DNA of 64,000 nucleotides from Chalara sp. BL73 (GCA_918026815.1 CAKJVC010000049.1:186001-250000), one strand, 5' to 3'; numbered from the stretch's first letter, positions 13,345 through 25,564 are shown. Made by a program: numbers and translations. The notes: a model not told the origin generated them from the letters alone.

Positions 13345-15443
13345 AAACGGCTACTTACAATGTAAGAGCCGGGCTTCCAAAAATCGACATTTTCATAGCC
13401 GAGCTGGCCAATGAAACGCAACGAAGCCTAGGCTCAATCCAAGACAGATTCTCCTGGAACCGCCTTATGCAAATAACAGGGAAAGTGTGACTGCGTGACA
13501 GACTCCATCTCCTGACTGTGGTCTCTAGTGAGGGAAATTCGCTCCACTAACACATCGTGCGAAACTTTCATTCTAGGTAGAGAGATCAGGGTATTCTCTG
13601 GCCAGGTGGGGACGACACTGTCCCAGGAATATTACCTTGGCCGAGGAAATGCGAAACTACCCTGCCTGGAGAAGGTAAAATCAATGCCGTTCCTCCAGTC
13701 CGTGTATAACTTGGGCAATTTGGAACTAGAATTGAGACGAACACCGCCATGTACAGTCAGCCTGTACATCACAAATATGGAAACCGTTATGGTGTTGAAC
13801 AGAACTCTAATATTTCGAGTTAATTAATCGCCCTCTTCGTCTCTATTCCATTCTGATGCACCGCCTCAAATCGCTCGGACGCCCAGTGAGCTGCGGCAGT
13901 ATCTGAGCCGGATGGCCTGTGGATACTTGGGACATTGGTAGGTGCGGAAGTATCTGTTTGTAGATTAAGTGGCTGCTTTAGAGAGGATAGGCTTTAGAGC
14001 CCTGGAGTCCTAGAAGGAACGCTGAAATTGAGTATGCATGGAGATTGTTGCTCATCAGATGGGGATTAGGAGGCCGCCTACATTAACAATGAGGCGTGTG
14101 ATCAATCTGGCTGCCTTACCCCAACCTGGAAAACAGAAACTAGCAATAGCTAGTCCCAACTTTAAAACTCACTTAGCTTCCAATAAACAAGCAATACAAT
14201 CATTTAGTGCTGTAAGCTATGCGGAAGGGCTGCCATAATTTTAGTGATCTTAATAGTTGCAGAGCGATAGGTTGAACGAGCCCTGTATATGGACGGTGCC
14301 TCAACCGGCTGGGCTTTGTGGTAGCCGTGGGAGAGAGGATTTGAAGGGAATATCTCCGGCTTGTCAACCTTGAGTGGATCTGAGCGTGCCAAGTCCTTGG
14401 CGGAGCTAGTGTATTGCGAAAATGCGAATCACAATTCCATCTGTTCTAGGATAAATTTAAGTCAACTTGAAGCTTTATAATTTGATTGATCTTTCCGGGT
14501 TAAATTCCGTGATGGAAGTGGACGGGGTGGAGTGACAACTAGCCTGAGATGTAGGTCGCAACTGGTTCGCTAAAGCCCCTTGGAAAAAGTAAACAAAAGC
14601 CTTCCTGAGAAAGTCGATATCAAGCCATAACAGTATATTTACCTCATTTGGCATATTACTCATTCTTCATATCGCATCGAAATTCTCCTCATTGGCCATT
14701 CCGATGCCTGAATTTCTTCCCTTCTTGAACAACAAGTTAGTGGCCATTCATACAACATCGCCTGTCGCGTCGCCTCACGCTAAGGCAAGAACGTGATTGC
14801 GAAGTCCAACTCCGCCACCAAGATAAGTAAACCTTAATGGTCCTTCACCTCAAAATTTTGTTGCATCATCCATTTTCCATACATGTGGCTCCCCTCCCGA
14901 TCAACTAATACCTATGATTACCCAAGATGCTCCTGCAAGTTGTTGCATCTCGGTGGCAGGCATGGCCCCAGTGGTTCTAAGGCCCATGTGGGAGTGGAGA
15001 GCTTGCTGCATTTTTTCGTACAAGTTGGCTTTATGCAAAAAATCCTGCCACATGGCTTCCAGATAAATGTAACGGCGTTTCCGATTGCCGAATATTTTTT
15101 GCTGGAGCAGTGTGAGTCCCGAATATATTAGCTCCCGTTGGTTCGTGCCTCCTCAACCACGTTGAACCTTGTGGCTGTTCATACTAGCCGCAGGCTGGGA
15201 CGAATCCCGAGCCCGCGTACTCACCTTCCTTGCCTTTGACTGACTTCCATTCTTGAAATTGCCGGTCTCGAATGAAATCCCGCCATGCTTCCAATATTTT
15301 ACTTTCGTCAGCGGCCACGAGAACAGTTCTCTTTTCCGCCTATGCTCTGTTTCCCATCGGATTCCGCACAAGGCATTTCGTAGACTCGTCGTCGCGAGAC
15401 AGAATGCTGCGCCTGCATTATGCCATTCTAAAGAGTTTTAGTA

Positions 15444-15470
15444 GTCGCCGATCATTCGATCGTCGGCGAC
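15444..15470. repeat. Short perfect inverted repeat (8 bp arms)
   Basis: GTCGCCGA and TCGGCGAC are exact inverted copies separated by 11 nt. It could form a small hairpin or be a dyad protein site. It lies about 320 bp upstream of the TATA box of the mini-exon gene, so a regulatory role is possible but unproven. Confidence 0.4.
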
Positions 15471-15766
15471 TCTCACCCAACCTATCCTCGTTCGAACAAG
15501 ATATTAGCTCTATCGCCCTCTTACAAATAGCCTGACCCATGGCGCAGGGATCGTCATATGAACGATGGCTAGAATCTTGCATGAACATATATCTCGTACT
15601 TGTGACCAAAGCGTGGTAAGCGTACCCAATCTCGTGGCGGTAGACTGCGTAGAACCTGGGATTCGTTACTGCAAGACCTTCATGACATCCCATATGGCCC
15701 AAATTAGAGTCTTTATGATTCTGAGGCATTCAAGATCCGCCTTGCGCTTGAGAGTCGCTGAAACTG

Positions 15767-15774
15767 TATAAATA
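15767..15774 (+). promoter_or_regulatory. TATA box (TATAAATA) upstream of the mini-exon gene
   Basis: A perfect TATAAATA element lies 287 bp before the first assigned ATG at 16054. With usual spacing, transcription would start near 15.80 kb. That leaves a leader of about 250 nt, which may itself hold an intron. An ATG at 15794 opens a hydrophobic peptide (MRLIFSIVLHF), but it sits at or before the expected start of transcription. Confidence 0.5.
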
Positions 15775-16053
15775 TACTCACTTCTTTACGATAATGAGAC
15801 TTATTTTTTCCATTGTCCTACACTTTTCCATCTTATATCGACAACCCTTCATTGTTAAATCTCCACGTACTACTATACACACCACAAGTAAGATAGAGGA
15901 CGAATATCCCAATCTTGCCTTACAGTTCAGCGTAGCACGTCCTCTTGCGAGTCAAGCATCACCCACCTAGCTTGAATCCCATAGACCATCAAGGCTGATA
16001 ACCAGCAGGACACCTACTCTCACCACTCTTCAGCATACAACCAAGTAAACAAG

Positions 16054-16883
16054 ATGAAATATATCCTTTCCCACCTAGATAACTTCAAGATGGGACAACT
16101 TGTAAGAATCTGGGAAACCATATCCTTTTGTGTCATACTAATCATATCAAAGCTTGAAGCAAGACTGTCCAACCACGCACTTGCAGGGAATCTTTTTCGA
16201 TCTTCACCTGAATATGTATGTGACCACACCCCGCATCACTTAATGCAAAACATATCTCATTGTGACCCACACCTCGCGGGAGATCTCAGCCTCAGAGTTA
16301 CATCAAAAGAGATCTGTACTGACCTGGCTTCTAGAAACAGATGAGTGCCGCCTTTGTCACTGATAATCCCGACCCTGAGTCACCGCCGCCAGAAGTCGAC
16401 CCCGTAAGTACCAGTCTCACTCTCTCCACACAACTGAGCAACTGCCCTGGGGATGTACTCCGGTATGGAAATATCGCTGATTGTGACCATAGTCTCGTGG
16501 CAGGGCCGTCTTCGCTCCTGTCAACGAAGGTGACGATGACGATGATGACATTGATGGGGTACGAGGCACCATTCCCCCTCCTCAGTATTCATTCCAACGC
16601 GTACTAATATGGAATTAGACCCGCGGTAGGAAGGTTGTTCCTCCTATGGATGATGGTGATGATTCTGGAGATGAAAGCGACCCGGTTCGAAACATCTTTC
16701 TTTCATAGTGCCTGTTTGACAGCATACTGACATGAAATAAGACTCGTGGAAAGAGAGGTTTGACTCTTGTTGATGGCGATGGCGATGGCACCAATTCTGG
16801 TGACGAGATTGATCAGGTATGAACTGTCTTTCTTCCTTGGTTTTCTTGCTGACGGCAGATAGACTCGAGGTGGACGCTCTTAG
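16054..16883 (+). CDS. Small repeat protein built from tandem phase-0 mini-exons, about 135 aa
   Basis: Predicted exons are 16054..16101, 16153..16215, 16335..16403, 16493..16558, 16619..16684, 16742..16816 and 16863..16883. Every junction is phase 0 and all exons but the first and last encode 21-25 residues. Introns are 46-119 nt with usual donors (GTAAGA, GTATGT, GTAAGT, GTACGA, GTATGA) except one GTTCGA. Branch-like sites include TACTAAT, TACTGAC and GCTGACG. Exons 4 to 7 are homologous. Each opens with [ST]RG and a basic or Gly residue (SRGRAVF, TRGRKVV, TRGKRGL, TRGGRS), and the first three end in an acidic run such as DDGDDSGDESD or NSGDEIDQ. The product alternates basic and acidic patches and lacks a clear signal peptide or membrane segment. 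A shorter form from ATG 16341 would have 96 residues. I do not recognise the family. The repeat structure makes the exon calls credible, but the first two exons are less certain. Confidence 0.6.
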
Positions 16884-17880
16884 TTATAGATGGTTCTGGA
16901 AAGAACAAGCTTGGTTAGTCCACGATACCCTAGTGCTAAGAAGTCGAGAGTAGAGTAGTGTTTTTAAATGGAATATGGTTGTTGCTTGAATATGTTCGCT
17001 TGCTTTTGCTCGATTGCTTTTGCTCGATGACAGATCCAAGATCGTTTTCCCTTGGCAGTGATCCCCACCTGCAAAAGGCCTCTGTAATCATACCATATGC
17101 AAACATCAAGCGTTGTCGCCGGCTATAAAAAGATTCGTAGATGGCTGTATGTGGCTTGTCGGCGAGCTTTTTTTATTTGGGAAAGGTTTTAGACCCTACC
17201 CTCATAATCCAACCACACAAAGTGCAGATCGCACTCTCTTATACCCCAAAGGATATCTTGACCGAAATATACGCCCGAGATAACATGACCTCCTTCGTTT
17301 ACGGGCGGCCTAAAAGCTGTCTCAGAATGGTTATACAATTTTCAGCTTACACGTCACCCCCCCAAGTCAGTCTTCAACAACCTCGTACCAACCCTCACCG
17401 AAGGATTGACCGATACCGTATTTGATCTCTTGTAAGCCTTCGCCGCTGTTGGTAACATGGTCAAACCTACTTAACCTAATTGTAACAATGATTCTGCTGG
17501 TTTTAAAGAACATGTGTATAACGCCCGAGGCTAGGTTTCACGTTGCGCTCGTCAGCCGCACAATAAACTATGTTCAAACCTCAGGAATCTCGCCCAAGCG
17601 TGACTTCCGAGAACGAAAAGTGAACAAGGGAATATCAAACAAAATAACAAAAATGATATGATGAGGTGCTCGCAGCTTCTTAAGCCTTGTTGGTGAAGAC
17701 CTATAACATGAAGTTTTCATCCTTCATTAGCATCTAACTTGTGAAGACACTCCCACCCAGCTTAAACACAAACGCCATAAATTGATTTTCCTTCAGCGTA
17801 TTCTCCCAAATGAAGAGGTCATTTATTAAGTACGGATAGTCTCATAAATATCTTGTCTATTTGTAGCATGTTACTCCAAA
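16884..17880. other. Intergenic, no supported gene
   Basis: This is the space between the mini-exon gene and the convergent LtrA gene. It should hold both 3' UTRs. I see no other coding or RNA feature. Confidence 0.4.
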
Positions 17881-19771
17881 CTAGTCCTTCCAGAAACGAT
17901 GAGTGTGGTTAACTATCAGCACAACCGTCAAAGCAATCGCCACAGTTGGTATGACCCAAGAGCTGGTCAACAGATCGATGCCTTTATTTGTTTTTACCGC
18001 TCCAGCAATGGCACACAAGATCATACCAACGATATAGTTGAAAATGGATCGTGCCCAATCGCTTTTGGACTTGTTGCGTTTCGCGAGGAAGTTGAGAGTG
18101 TTCATCAGAAGCAACGTAAAGCCAGCTGTGACAAAGAAGTAGATGAACTGCACATCATTAGTGTCACGCTTTAGACGCATCACAGAAGCAAAAAGTGGGA
18201 CAACTTACAACTAGTTCGAAGACCTCAAAGTTGTGGTTCAAAGTTTCTGTTGGATTGGTAACGGAGTACTTCTTGTCAGGAATGACAACGCCATATGTAT
18301 CGAACAAAGAGTTCTGTATGGTCGCAAAAAGATTATCGACAGCGATCTGGACCTCGGATATGGTAACGTCAACATTCGTACTTGGATCTGTCAAAGTGTT
18401 GATAGCACTAGTTATATCGAGGAGGTAGCTCTGCACATCTTCTTCGACATAAGCGTATATAGGAGGATAAGAAGCGAAAATCTGAATTGCCGTTGCGTTC
18501 AATGTGATCGGCAGATCTGAAAGACTTGTGGTTTGGTCGTTCAACCAGTTCAAGTATGCGTTGGAGTAGACCTTATCCACATATTGAATGACTTCGATAA
18601 GTTTCCGCCAAATTATGAATTGCGCTATGCCCTCCATCGAAAGGACAAGTGCTAGATGGAATGGAAAGTGGATAATGGCCCAAAACTGCTGCCTGATGGA
18701 GCCAAAGTGGTGGTGTGAATACCAATCGAAGTACAGCATATATAAGAAATACTAATACATGTTAACAAGCAACACTGAGAGGCAGGCGACAGCTTACTAT
18801 GACCACAACTGCTGCCGTTATAGTCCCGACAGTGGCAGGTGTCCAAGCAAAACTTCCCTTCTGATTTTTTACGATCTTAGAAATGCTCTTGCAGACAACT
18901 ATAATGCCTTCCCCAAGAATGATCAACGTTAAAAGACTCATTCTCTGCACCAAATGCGTTCCTTTAAAAGTGATGACCTTCCATCTTGAAGTCACCGCTA
19001 TGTTGAGAACCGTTTCTGCGATAGCAATGACATACCATACAACATAAGTGTGTCCGTGATCAACGCCTTTCTTGAAGCCGAACCATGTTAAGCCGTAGAC
19101 TAAACCTGCGAAAATATATACGAGCGAAAGCATGGCCATTGGCGTCTTCGATCTCTTCCAATTTCTGACGTGGAAGAGAACGACTAGGTATTGCAAAGCA
19201 AGAACCAGACGACCAAACATAAGTATAAGGGCCATAGTCTTGAATGTGTTCGCATCCTGTTTTGCAGGGTCAAATTTAGGACCGACCACTGGTCAGATGT
19301 TAGGATGTGCCTTAATACGACATAGAACAGTCGGTAATTACCAGCAAGGCCTACCATGGTCGCGAACTGCGATGCTTTTGCGATTCGTTCCAATATACTG
19401 TCAGCCACGAATCTCACATCGAAGAGGCTAACTTGGAACCATGCAAACCACAAGATACAAAAGAATCCTGCATATGACTTCAAGGAGTCGGTCTCATTGA
19501 TTTCGTGTAAACTAGTAAACGTCGTGAGATTCGCCACGAAGAAAAGATCATAGAACAACTCTATATTCGTGGCTTCATCATGGCGCTCAAACTGTGGTGT
19601 CTCATGCATAGCAGCATCGTTGATACCTAGTGGATGTTGACCTTCTGGATCATATTGCGTGTTGCTTTCAGGTGTGCCATTCTGGGAGCTATGGGAGGGA
19701 ACAGGCTTTTCTGAGATAAGAGGACTCTTGATTAAGGACAACTTCCGGATATCATGACCGTGATGAGCCAT
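17881..19771 (-). CDS. LtrA-family (low temperature requirement A) membrane protein, 576 aa
   Basis: Exons on the minus strand run 19771..19342, 19288..18798, 18751..18209 and 18147..17881. The introns are 46-61 nt (donors GTAATT, GTAAGC, GTAAGT, GTAAGT). The cytoplasmic N-terminus of about 75 residues is polar. It leads into NIELFYDLFFVANLTTF, the hallmark start of LtrA proteins (ELFfDLvFVaai). Many hydrophobic segments follow, including LTLIILGEGIIVV, which matches the conserved lxlIiLGEsii block, and YFLYMLYFDW across the second splice. A polar loop of about 130 residues precedes the last membrane segments. LtrA was named from a Listeria cold-growth locus. Fungal members are common, but their biochemical role is unknown. 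Length and membrane pattern fit intact fungal members. The ATG at 19771 is the first in frame. Confidence 0.85.
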
Positions 19772-21739
19772 AGCGTCTTAATGAAGAAGCAAGCAAGAAC
19801 AGAAGATTCAAAAATGTGGCTCGAGGAATGGAAGTCCTCTGAAGTATTAGTACCTGCTGCCATTTCGGGTTTCACATTTCGGGAGGTCTAGACAATGCAC
19901 CCATTTAATTATCTAGGCGTCTACCTCCAACTATCATTGGATACATATGAACAGTTACCAGTGGTGAGCATTCGGTTTGCTTCATGCAATGGTCTTATCA
20001 CTCATATCGTGGCTTCAGGGTTGCAGTCCAAACGCGATATTCAGAGTCCGCTTGTAGGAACTTGATTTGCGGTGGACAAGAGCTGAATCCAGGGGCTTTC
20101 CGACACGGCACGACCAAGCAATATTGGCAAAGCTTCAACCAACTTTGATGTGAGATTGCGGCTGAATTGGAGCCATGTTCCAAATATAAGGATTCGCTAG
20201 GGAATTAGCCAGTCTCTGCCCGTCTTGGCACGTGCATTTACACCGAGCGCATTTCTACCCAACAGCCTCATTCTGTTTCTGTTCTAGTGCTTTGTCAGGG
20301 CATAGCTACAATACATTAAGAGGCCAATCATGATATCGCAACTTATCCTCCCTGCAACTCGGGAAGAGGAAAATCACCTTGTCGTGCTCTTCTGGTGCCA
20401 GAACGGACGGGCCTTCTGAGCTGTCAAACGCCATCGGCTCGTTGGTCGACAAGAACTCCCAAAAAGCACATCTTTAGTCACTAGAAAAGCGTTTTGGAGT
20501 ATGAGCCTAACAGACATAGATTGGATATGATGTTGCCAGGGTCTTCATTACAGGATGAAGCTAAGCCCTATCAGTCAGTCTCGGGATCATGCCTCACGGC
20601 CTTGGCAAGCAGCCGCCCTGAGAGGTGAGGGTACACAGAAGTGCCTACATCAGACACAATTATTCTGTACAACACCTATGACCACCCTATTGTGTCGCTC
20701 TCACGGTTGAAATATCGATTTGGATATTGATCCTGATAAAGTGGTCATTGTCAGATGCCAAGGCATAATCCTCTCTATAAATCTGATCACATTTCCCTTG
20801 CCTGTCACCAATCCTTTCATGCAGCACCATACGTGGGCTTTTTCTAGATTCCTCCAGAGTTGCAGAGGCGCATTGTGGATGTTATTCTGGCCAAAGCCAC
20901 AGGACAATTAATCCGAAAGGAAATAATGGGGATCATAGAACGAGAGGCTCGCCCTATCACGGTTAGAAAAAGCCCTCCATCAAATTTAAAACGCCTACTA
21001 GAAAATCATCATCCCGAGAGTCGCAGGCATACAGACGGAATTTTCCCGAGGCTCAAGACGTGCTTCGATCACCTTCGACTCAACTTTAACCATCACAGTA
21101 CGTTTTAGTAGGAGCTCGACATGTATGACATGCGTTATATTTACTTCATCAAGTCCGTCGCTGCTGCATACAAAATTTGCCTCTTTCCACCTTTCCAAAT
21201 GCTACACAGCTTCCTCGCCTGTCACTGATTCATAACCGTTTTCATTCTTGCTTATATACTGAGGCCTTTTCCTTGTCAGCTGGTTCTTACCGGATCAAGG
21301 CAGACTCGCCTACCGAAACCAGTTCTTCAGTCCCACGATTACGGCAGTGCCAACAGCGTAGGCTGTGAGAATATTGCTCCATCCCACGTTGCCTTTACCT
21401 CTTCATCCACCAGAGAGCGCGACCAGGTCATAAACCAAGCAGCCACCAAATATCTAGTCACTCAGGCTGGCCGCAAGGCTGAACCCAAGGCCGGTCAGCC
21501 CTGACCAAGGTACTCGCTGCTTGGGTGGTTGAAGTACGCAACGGAGCCATTGTGCGAAAGGCTTTGCGACAATGTGAGTAAGCATAATAGAGGTTGATTC
21601 AGTATTCATTATCGTGAGACGAGTAGAAGTATAATAAAGTTGTGTGAAAGAATTAATCAACACAAAAATTTTGGTGGTCTTCAGCTCCGAGGAGTCCCAG
21701 AAAATCATCCATGCTGTAGTTTGTCATTAACCACTGGCA
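19772..21739. other. Intergenic, no supported gene
   Basis: About 2 kb with only short, motif-free open frames on both strands. It separates the LtrA gene from the protease relic. Confidence 0.35.
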
Positions 21740-21749
21740 AAAAGGTTGC

Positions 21750-22300
21750 TGTCAGTACTCATTTTCGATGCATAGGTTTCCAATTGCGTAATAGGGCACA
21801 AAATCCAACATGATCTGCAGCTCCTTTCTATCTTCTAGTTGATTCTCGAGATTTAGTTTATGCAAGCGATACAACTACGCCAATTGGAAAAGCTGTTGCG
21901 GGAAGAAAAAGTCAGCGATGTGAATATCTTTCATATTTGGAGATGAGAGCATGCCATATTGCTGGGCAACGAAATCAATCAAGAAAGAGGTTGGTGCTAG
22001 CCAGTGTGCCGTGGAGTCTGAGATCCCTATTTTGGCGAATGTCTGGAGATCAATCTCGTATATGATAAGTTTCGAAATGTAATTTTAGAAAAGTCGATGC
22101 TGATATCGTAAGTCATAATGTCAAGACTCAGCACTCTTAAAGCCATAATAACACCCGTTTAAAGTTGGGACTACATGGTCTGTGATGTCAAATCGTACTA
22201 TATCTCGACGCCTCCAGCCAGAACCGGCCCCCCAGTGTGCTCTTATATCGCCCAGTACTATGGCACTGGTGAAGATGATGGTTGGAGGATGAGTGCTTCT
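21750..22300 (-). pseudogene. Unassigned coding-like tracts, possibly a decayed gene
   Basis: On the minus strand two long stop-free tracts share one frame. One, about 22295 down to 22125, contains PTIIFTSAIVLGDIRAHWG and GCYYGFKSAES. The other, about 22085 down to 21875, contains LIIYEIDLQTFAKIG, SFLIDFVAQQYGML and IHIADFFFPQQLFQLA before TAG. After that stop the same frame continues with LNLENQLEDRKELQIMLDF. The composition is protein-like, with balanced hydrophobic and polar residues. The stops between tracts are not clearly explained by introns. I cannot name a family. The tracts may belong to the adjacent aspartic protease relic or to a separate gene. Confidence 0.35.
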
Positions 22301-22363
22301 TTTCTAGTCCAGGAAAGACTAGATTAAAGCGAATATTGCTGAAGTGGAGCGTGGGATAGTAAT

Positions 22364-23117
22364 TCAAATTGAGAGAGCATTATAAACCCCGCACTTGTGC
22401 TCAGCCGAAGCGTGGTTGTAGGGCGGTGGTGCTTGTCCCAAATGCAGTGGCTTACATAGAAGACCGACTATGGCTGGGAGTAGTCTTCGCCCCAGCTGTC
22501 CCTCGTCTCCTGGACGAAAACCTTCCTCGTTTTTAAGGGGAGAACCAAATCAAACGCTTATAAACTAGCAAATCACTTGCTACTCACAGTAATAGAGCTT
22601 CTAGTTATAGGCGTTATAAGATACCGAAAACTTGTACTGTAGAAGAAGCAAGGTCAGGTTCTTGTTGAACAGCGTACCACTCAAGTGAGGGAAAGCCTAA
22701 TGAGTGTAGGTTTCCATGGAATCTGAAGAAATCCTCATAGTAGCTGCTCCAGATCCATCACTTTTCAACTGTTCTGTAAAGGTTTGAAAAGGTGATGTTT
22801 AATTGCTTTGACACTGGACTTCGTTTGTATTTGCCGGGGTTTACAAGAACGCCTCCTGAGCCAGTGTCTACAAGTAGTCTCAAGTTGGTCGGTACGCCTA
22901 CATTTACGTCCACAAATTAGAAGCTCTGCTTGAGCATTGGCCATTTCCATGTTAACTACAGACGGATACCTACATTCTCAGACATGACGCTTTGAATGGT
23001 TTTTTCTTTACGCTCTAGAATATGTGATTCGCTGGAATGCTCTTCGTATAGATTAATGGCCTTTGCAGAGGATTCTATGGCAAGTACTGCTAGTACCAAA
23101 ATATTTGAATATAGCAT
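22364..23117 (-). pseudogene. Decayed secreted pepsin-like aspartic protease (family A1)
   Basis: The gene starts at ATG 23117 with a clear signal peptide (MLYSNILVLAVLAIESSAKA) and a propeptide-like stretch. A probable intron (donor GTAGGT) follows. The next frame contains VDVNVGVPTNLRLLVDTGSG and VLVNPGKYKRSPVSKQ. That is the first catalytic half of an A1 protease, with the DTGS nucleophile motif near 22870 and the Tyr-x-x-Ser context of fungal members. Inactivation is visible. A TAA lies just upstream of VDVNVG, and after NLYRTVE a one-base shift is needed to reach SDGSGAAT, after which another stop follows. A further open tract, EEGFRPGDEGQLG to GVYNALSI, ends near 22364. The second catalytic Asp motif was not found. 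Secreted aspartic proteases digest extracellular protein. This copy is very probably dead. Confidence 0.6.
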
Positions 23118-23778
23118 AGCGAAAAAGAGCGTTGGTAGATTATTGAGGAACAGAGAAAATTGCTAGAGCAGGATACAAAAATATTGAAGTAGTAACGCAG
23201 AAATAAACAAATACATGCCCACTATTGCATGTTATATTGCTCTGCCCCAAGCTGGTTTCACCTCGAGCCTGACAAAGCCTCAATTTTCCGAACTCAGCAA
23301 TTTGTGACTCATGTAACAACACAGCAGCTATTGAGGCAGACGATCTCAACATCTTGAGGCCCAAATATCATATTAATTCCCATATCAGTCATCAAGAACT
23401 GTCGGTGTGTTTTGATGTTCCATGGCCCACATCAATCATGGGCAAAGTTAGCATTAACAATGTAAGCAAGAAAGTCCTGTGGCTCTTGATTGGGATGTTC
23501 GGCTGTTAGTCAGCAGAGCCAAGACATCTGGTGGTCACGTGTTGATAATCCCCAAATATCTCTCCACTAGATCATATTTATAACTTAATTTACAGGATAT
23601 GGCTGCTGAAAGCCATCGCTTAGAAATACCTCGTGCTCTGAACAGACATCGTGTCAAAATGTACCTTTCTTTAGCCCTACGTTTTGTTCTGAATTCTTTC
23701 CACCAAAAAAAAAATAGGAAACCACACTTTAAAACTACACAAAATTTGGTGGCTCCAAACGTGTAAATACATGATAAT

Positions 23779-25564
23779 ATGGATCTGATTCGGGAAGGAT
23801 ACAAAATTAGGGTGAAGACTGGGTGTTCGACTTGTCGGTATGTGTTTTGATTGGCGCACCTTTTTAGCCCAAGTTAACTCGAATGCTACGACCGAACTAA
23901 ACGGAGATAGCATCCGCAAAGTGAAGTGCGATGAGAAAAAGCCAAGCTGTATACGCTGTACGAGTACCGGACGTACATGTGATGGATATGGAAGTTCGTC
24001 TCCTCATTCGAGACCTCCCTCGAAATCTGTACATGGCTACCCAGTAGCCAAGGCGAGTGATGCCCCAAAGGTGCTACCAATTGCGGCCTCAATGACGGAA
24101 GGCCTATCAACGTTGAAGCCAACATTGTCACCCTTCACTACTAATAGTGAAAGTCAAGCCTTCGATTTTTTCCGCAATGTCACGTTGTCGATGTTCTGCA
24201 TCTATCATGGTGCAGAACATGACATGCGGTGTAACTTTTGGTCTGACAATGTCCTGAAGTTAAGTGTTTCGGTCCCCGCTGTCCGATACGCGCTATGCTC
24301 TTTGAGTGAGTTACACCGAGCCTTTCTAATCAGTCGTGGTTCTTCGAATATTGCAGACGCAGCAGAGCGTCGCAGGCATTCTTTGCACCAGTATGGTCTT
24401 GCCATCAAACATACACAAGAAATACTCGCAGAAAGCCTAGCCGGCGCAAAAGATAAGATTTTCGTGGGGCTGATTGTCTGCGTTCTCTTCGTCTGCTATG
24501 AGAACTTTATCGGTAACTACGTAAGTGTACTAGACTTTTCGCTAAAGTATTCCTCACTGCATTGGCTGTCGCCATATCAGTCTCCAAGTCGGAATATTTG
24601 CTGACATCAGCAGGCAAATGCCCAGACTCACCTTCAAAATGGGCTCAGAATAATGTCACGACATATGCAGTATATAGGATCCCTCCAGAAGAATTCTCAA
24701 AGAGTTGAGCTTCCCAAAGATGTGATAAGAACGTTCCAGCGTCTCGATCTTCAGGCAATGACCTTTGCTGATGCGCAAGCCCCTTATCCTTATCAATTGT
24801 GTCCAGAGCCACTGGTGAAGATTGAGGCAACACTTCAAAATAGCGAGGACTCCTTTGACGATTTATATGCTGCCTTGATAGACGCGCTTAGATGGGCGTT
24901 CCGTGTAGCCGCCAAGTCAGAACCCAATCCAATCCCCGAAGACAAGATTCAAAAAGGCTCTGAATTTCTTCATTCCTGGGACAGACTTTTTAGGCATCGC
25001 TTTTCGGATTTTAGCTCTGGATCTATAATTGAACTACCCGCCAATGCCTTGCTGCTCAGGTTATACTATCTGCTCTTCTACATTATGATCAGGACCAGCA
25101 TATATGGTGACGAACTTAGGCACGATAACCATAAAGAAAGCTATAGAGAGATTGTCGATATTGGCCACGAGATCCTCCGGAGGAAGAATGAGGGTATCCC
25201 TTTGTCAAATAAATACGATTATTACTTCACTTTCGAAATGGGGATCATTCCGCCACTTTTTGTAACAGCGCTGCATTGTCGCTATTCGGATATTAGATGG
25301 AGAGCTATTTCCTTGATGAGTAGCGCACATATCCAAGAGGGTTCGTGGGAGAGCATGGCGTGCGCCAGGGTTGCGGAGTTTGTAGTTGGCATCGAGGAAC
25401 CGCATATGGATCCCAACATCGGCGGAACAAGTATTCCAGCAGAGAATAGAGTACATCTGGTAAACGTTAAAGTGAATGCTGAAAGGAGACAAGTAGAAGT
25501 GGGAGCCATACTGAGAGATCTTGAGGGTAACTGGTATGTAAAGGAAGGATTAGTCGGCTACTAG
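23779..25564 (+). CDS. Zn2Cys6 transcription factor with fungal-specific C-terminal domain, 539 aa
   Basis: Exons are 23779..23837, 23911..24520 and 24614..25564. The first intron (GTATGT donor, GATAG acceptor) splits the zinc cluster, as is very common in this family. The joined start reads GCSTCRIRKVKCDEKKPSCI with Cys16, 19, 26, 33, 36 and 43 (CX2CX6CX6CX2CX6C). The second intron (GTAAGT donor, CTGACATCAG before the acceptor) joins VCYENFIGNY to ANAQTHLQNGLRIM, the conserved helix found in many fungal regulators of this class. The rest is helical, without membrane segments. The protein should be a nuclear regulator. Its closest intact neighbours are the LtrA gene and, beyond tRNA-Ser, the agd3-like gene, so control of the polysaccharide genes is conceivable but speculative. 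Confidence 0.85.

Larger units (their letters stand above)
13345..16053. other. Intergenic, no supported gene
   Basis: Nothing convincing between the zinc-cluster regulator and the mini-exon gene apart from a short inverted repeat near 15.45 kb and a TATA box near 15.77 kb, listed separately. Minus-strand frames around 15.2-15.7 kb are long but carry no recognisable motif. Confidence 0.4.

Noticed and set aside
15794..15970. Plus-strand frame from ATG 15794 with a hydrophobic, signal-peptide-like start
   Set aside because: It lies only about 20 bp after the TATA box, so it is probably at or before the transcription start. Joining it to the mini-exon gene needs unsupported introns.
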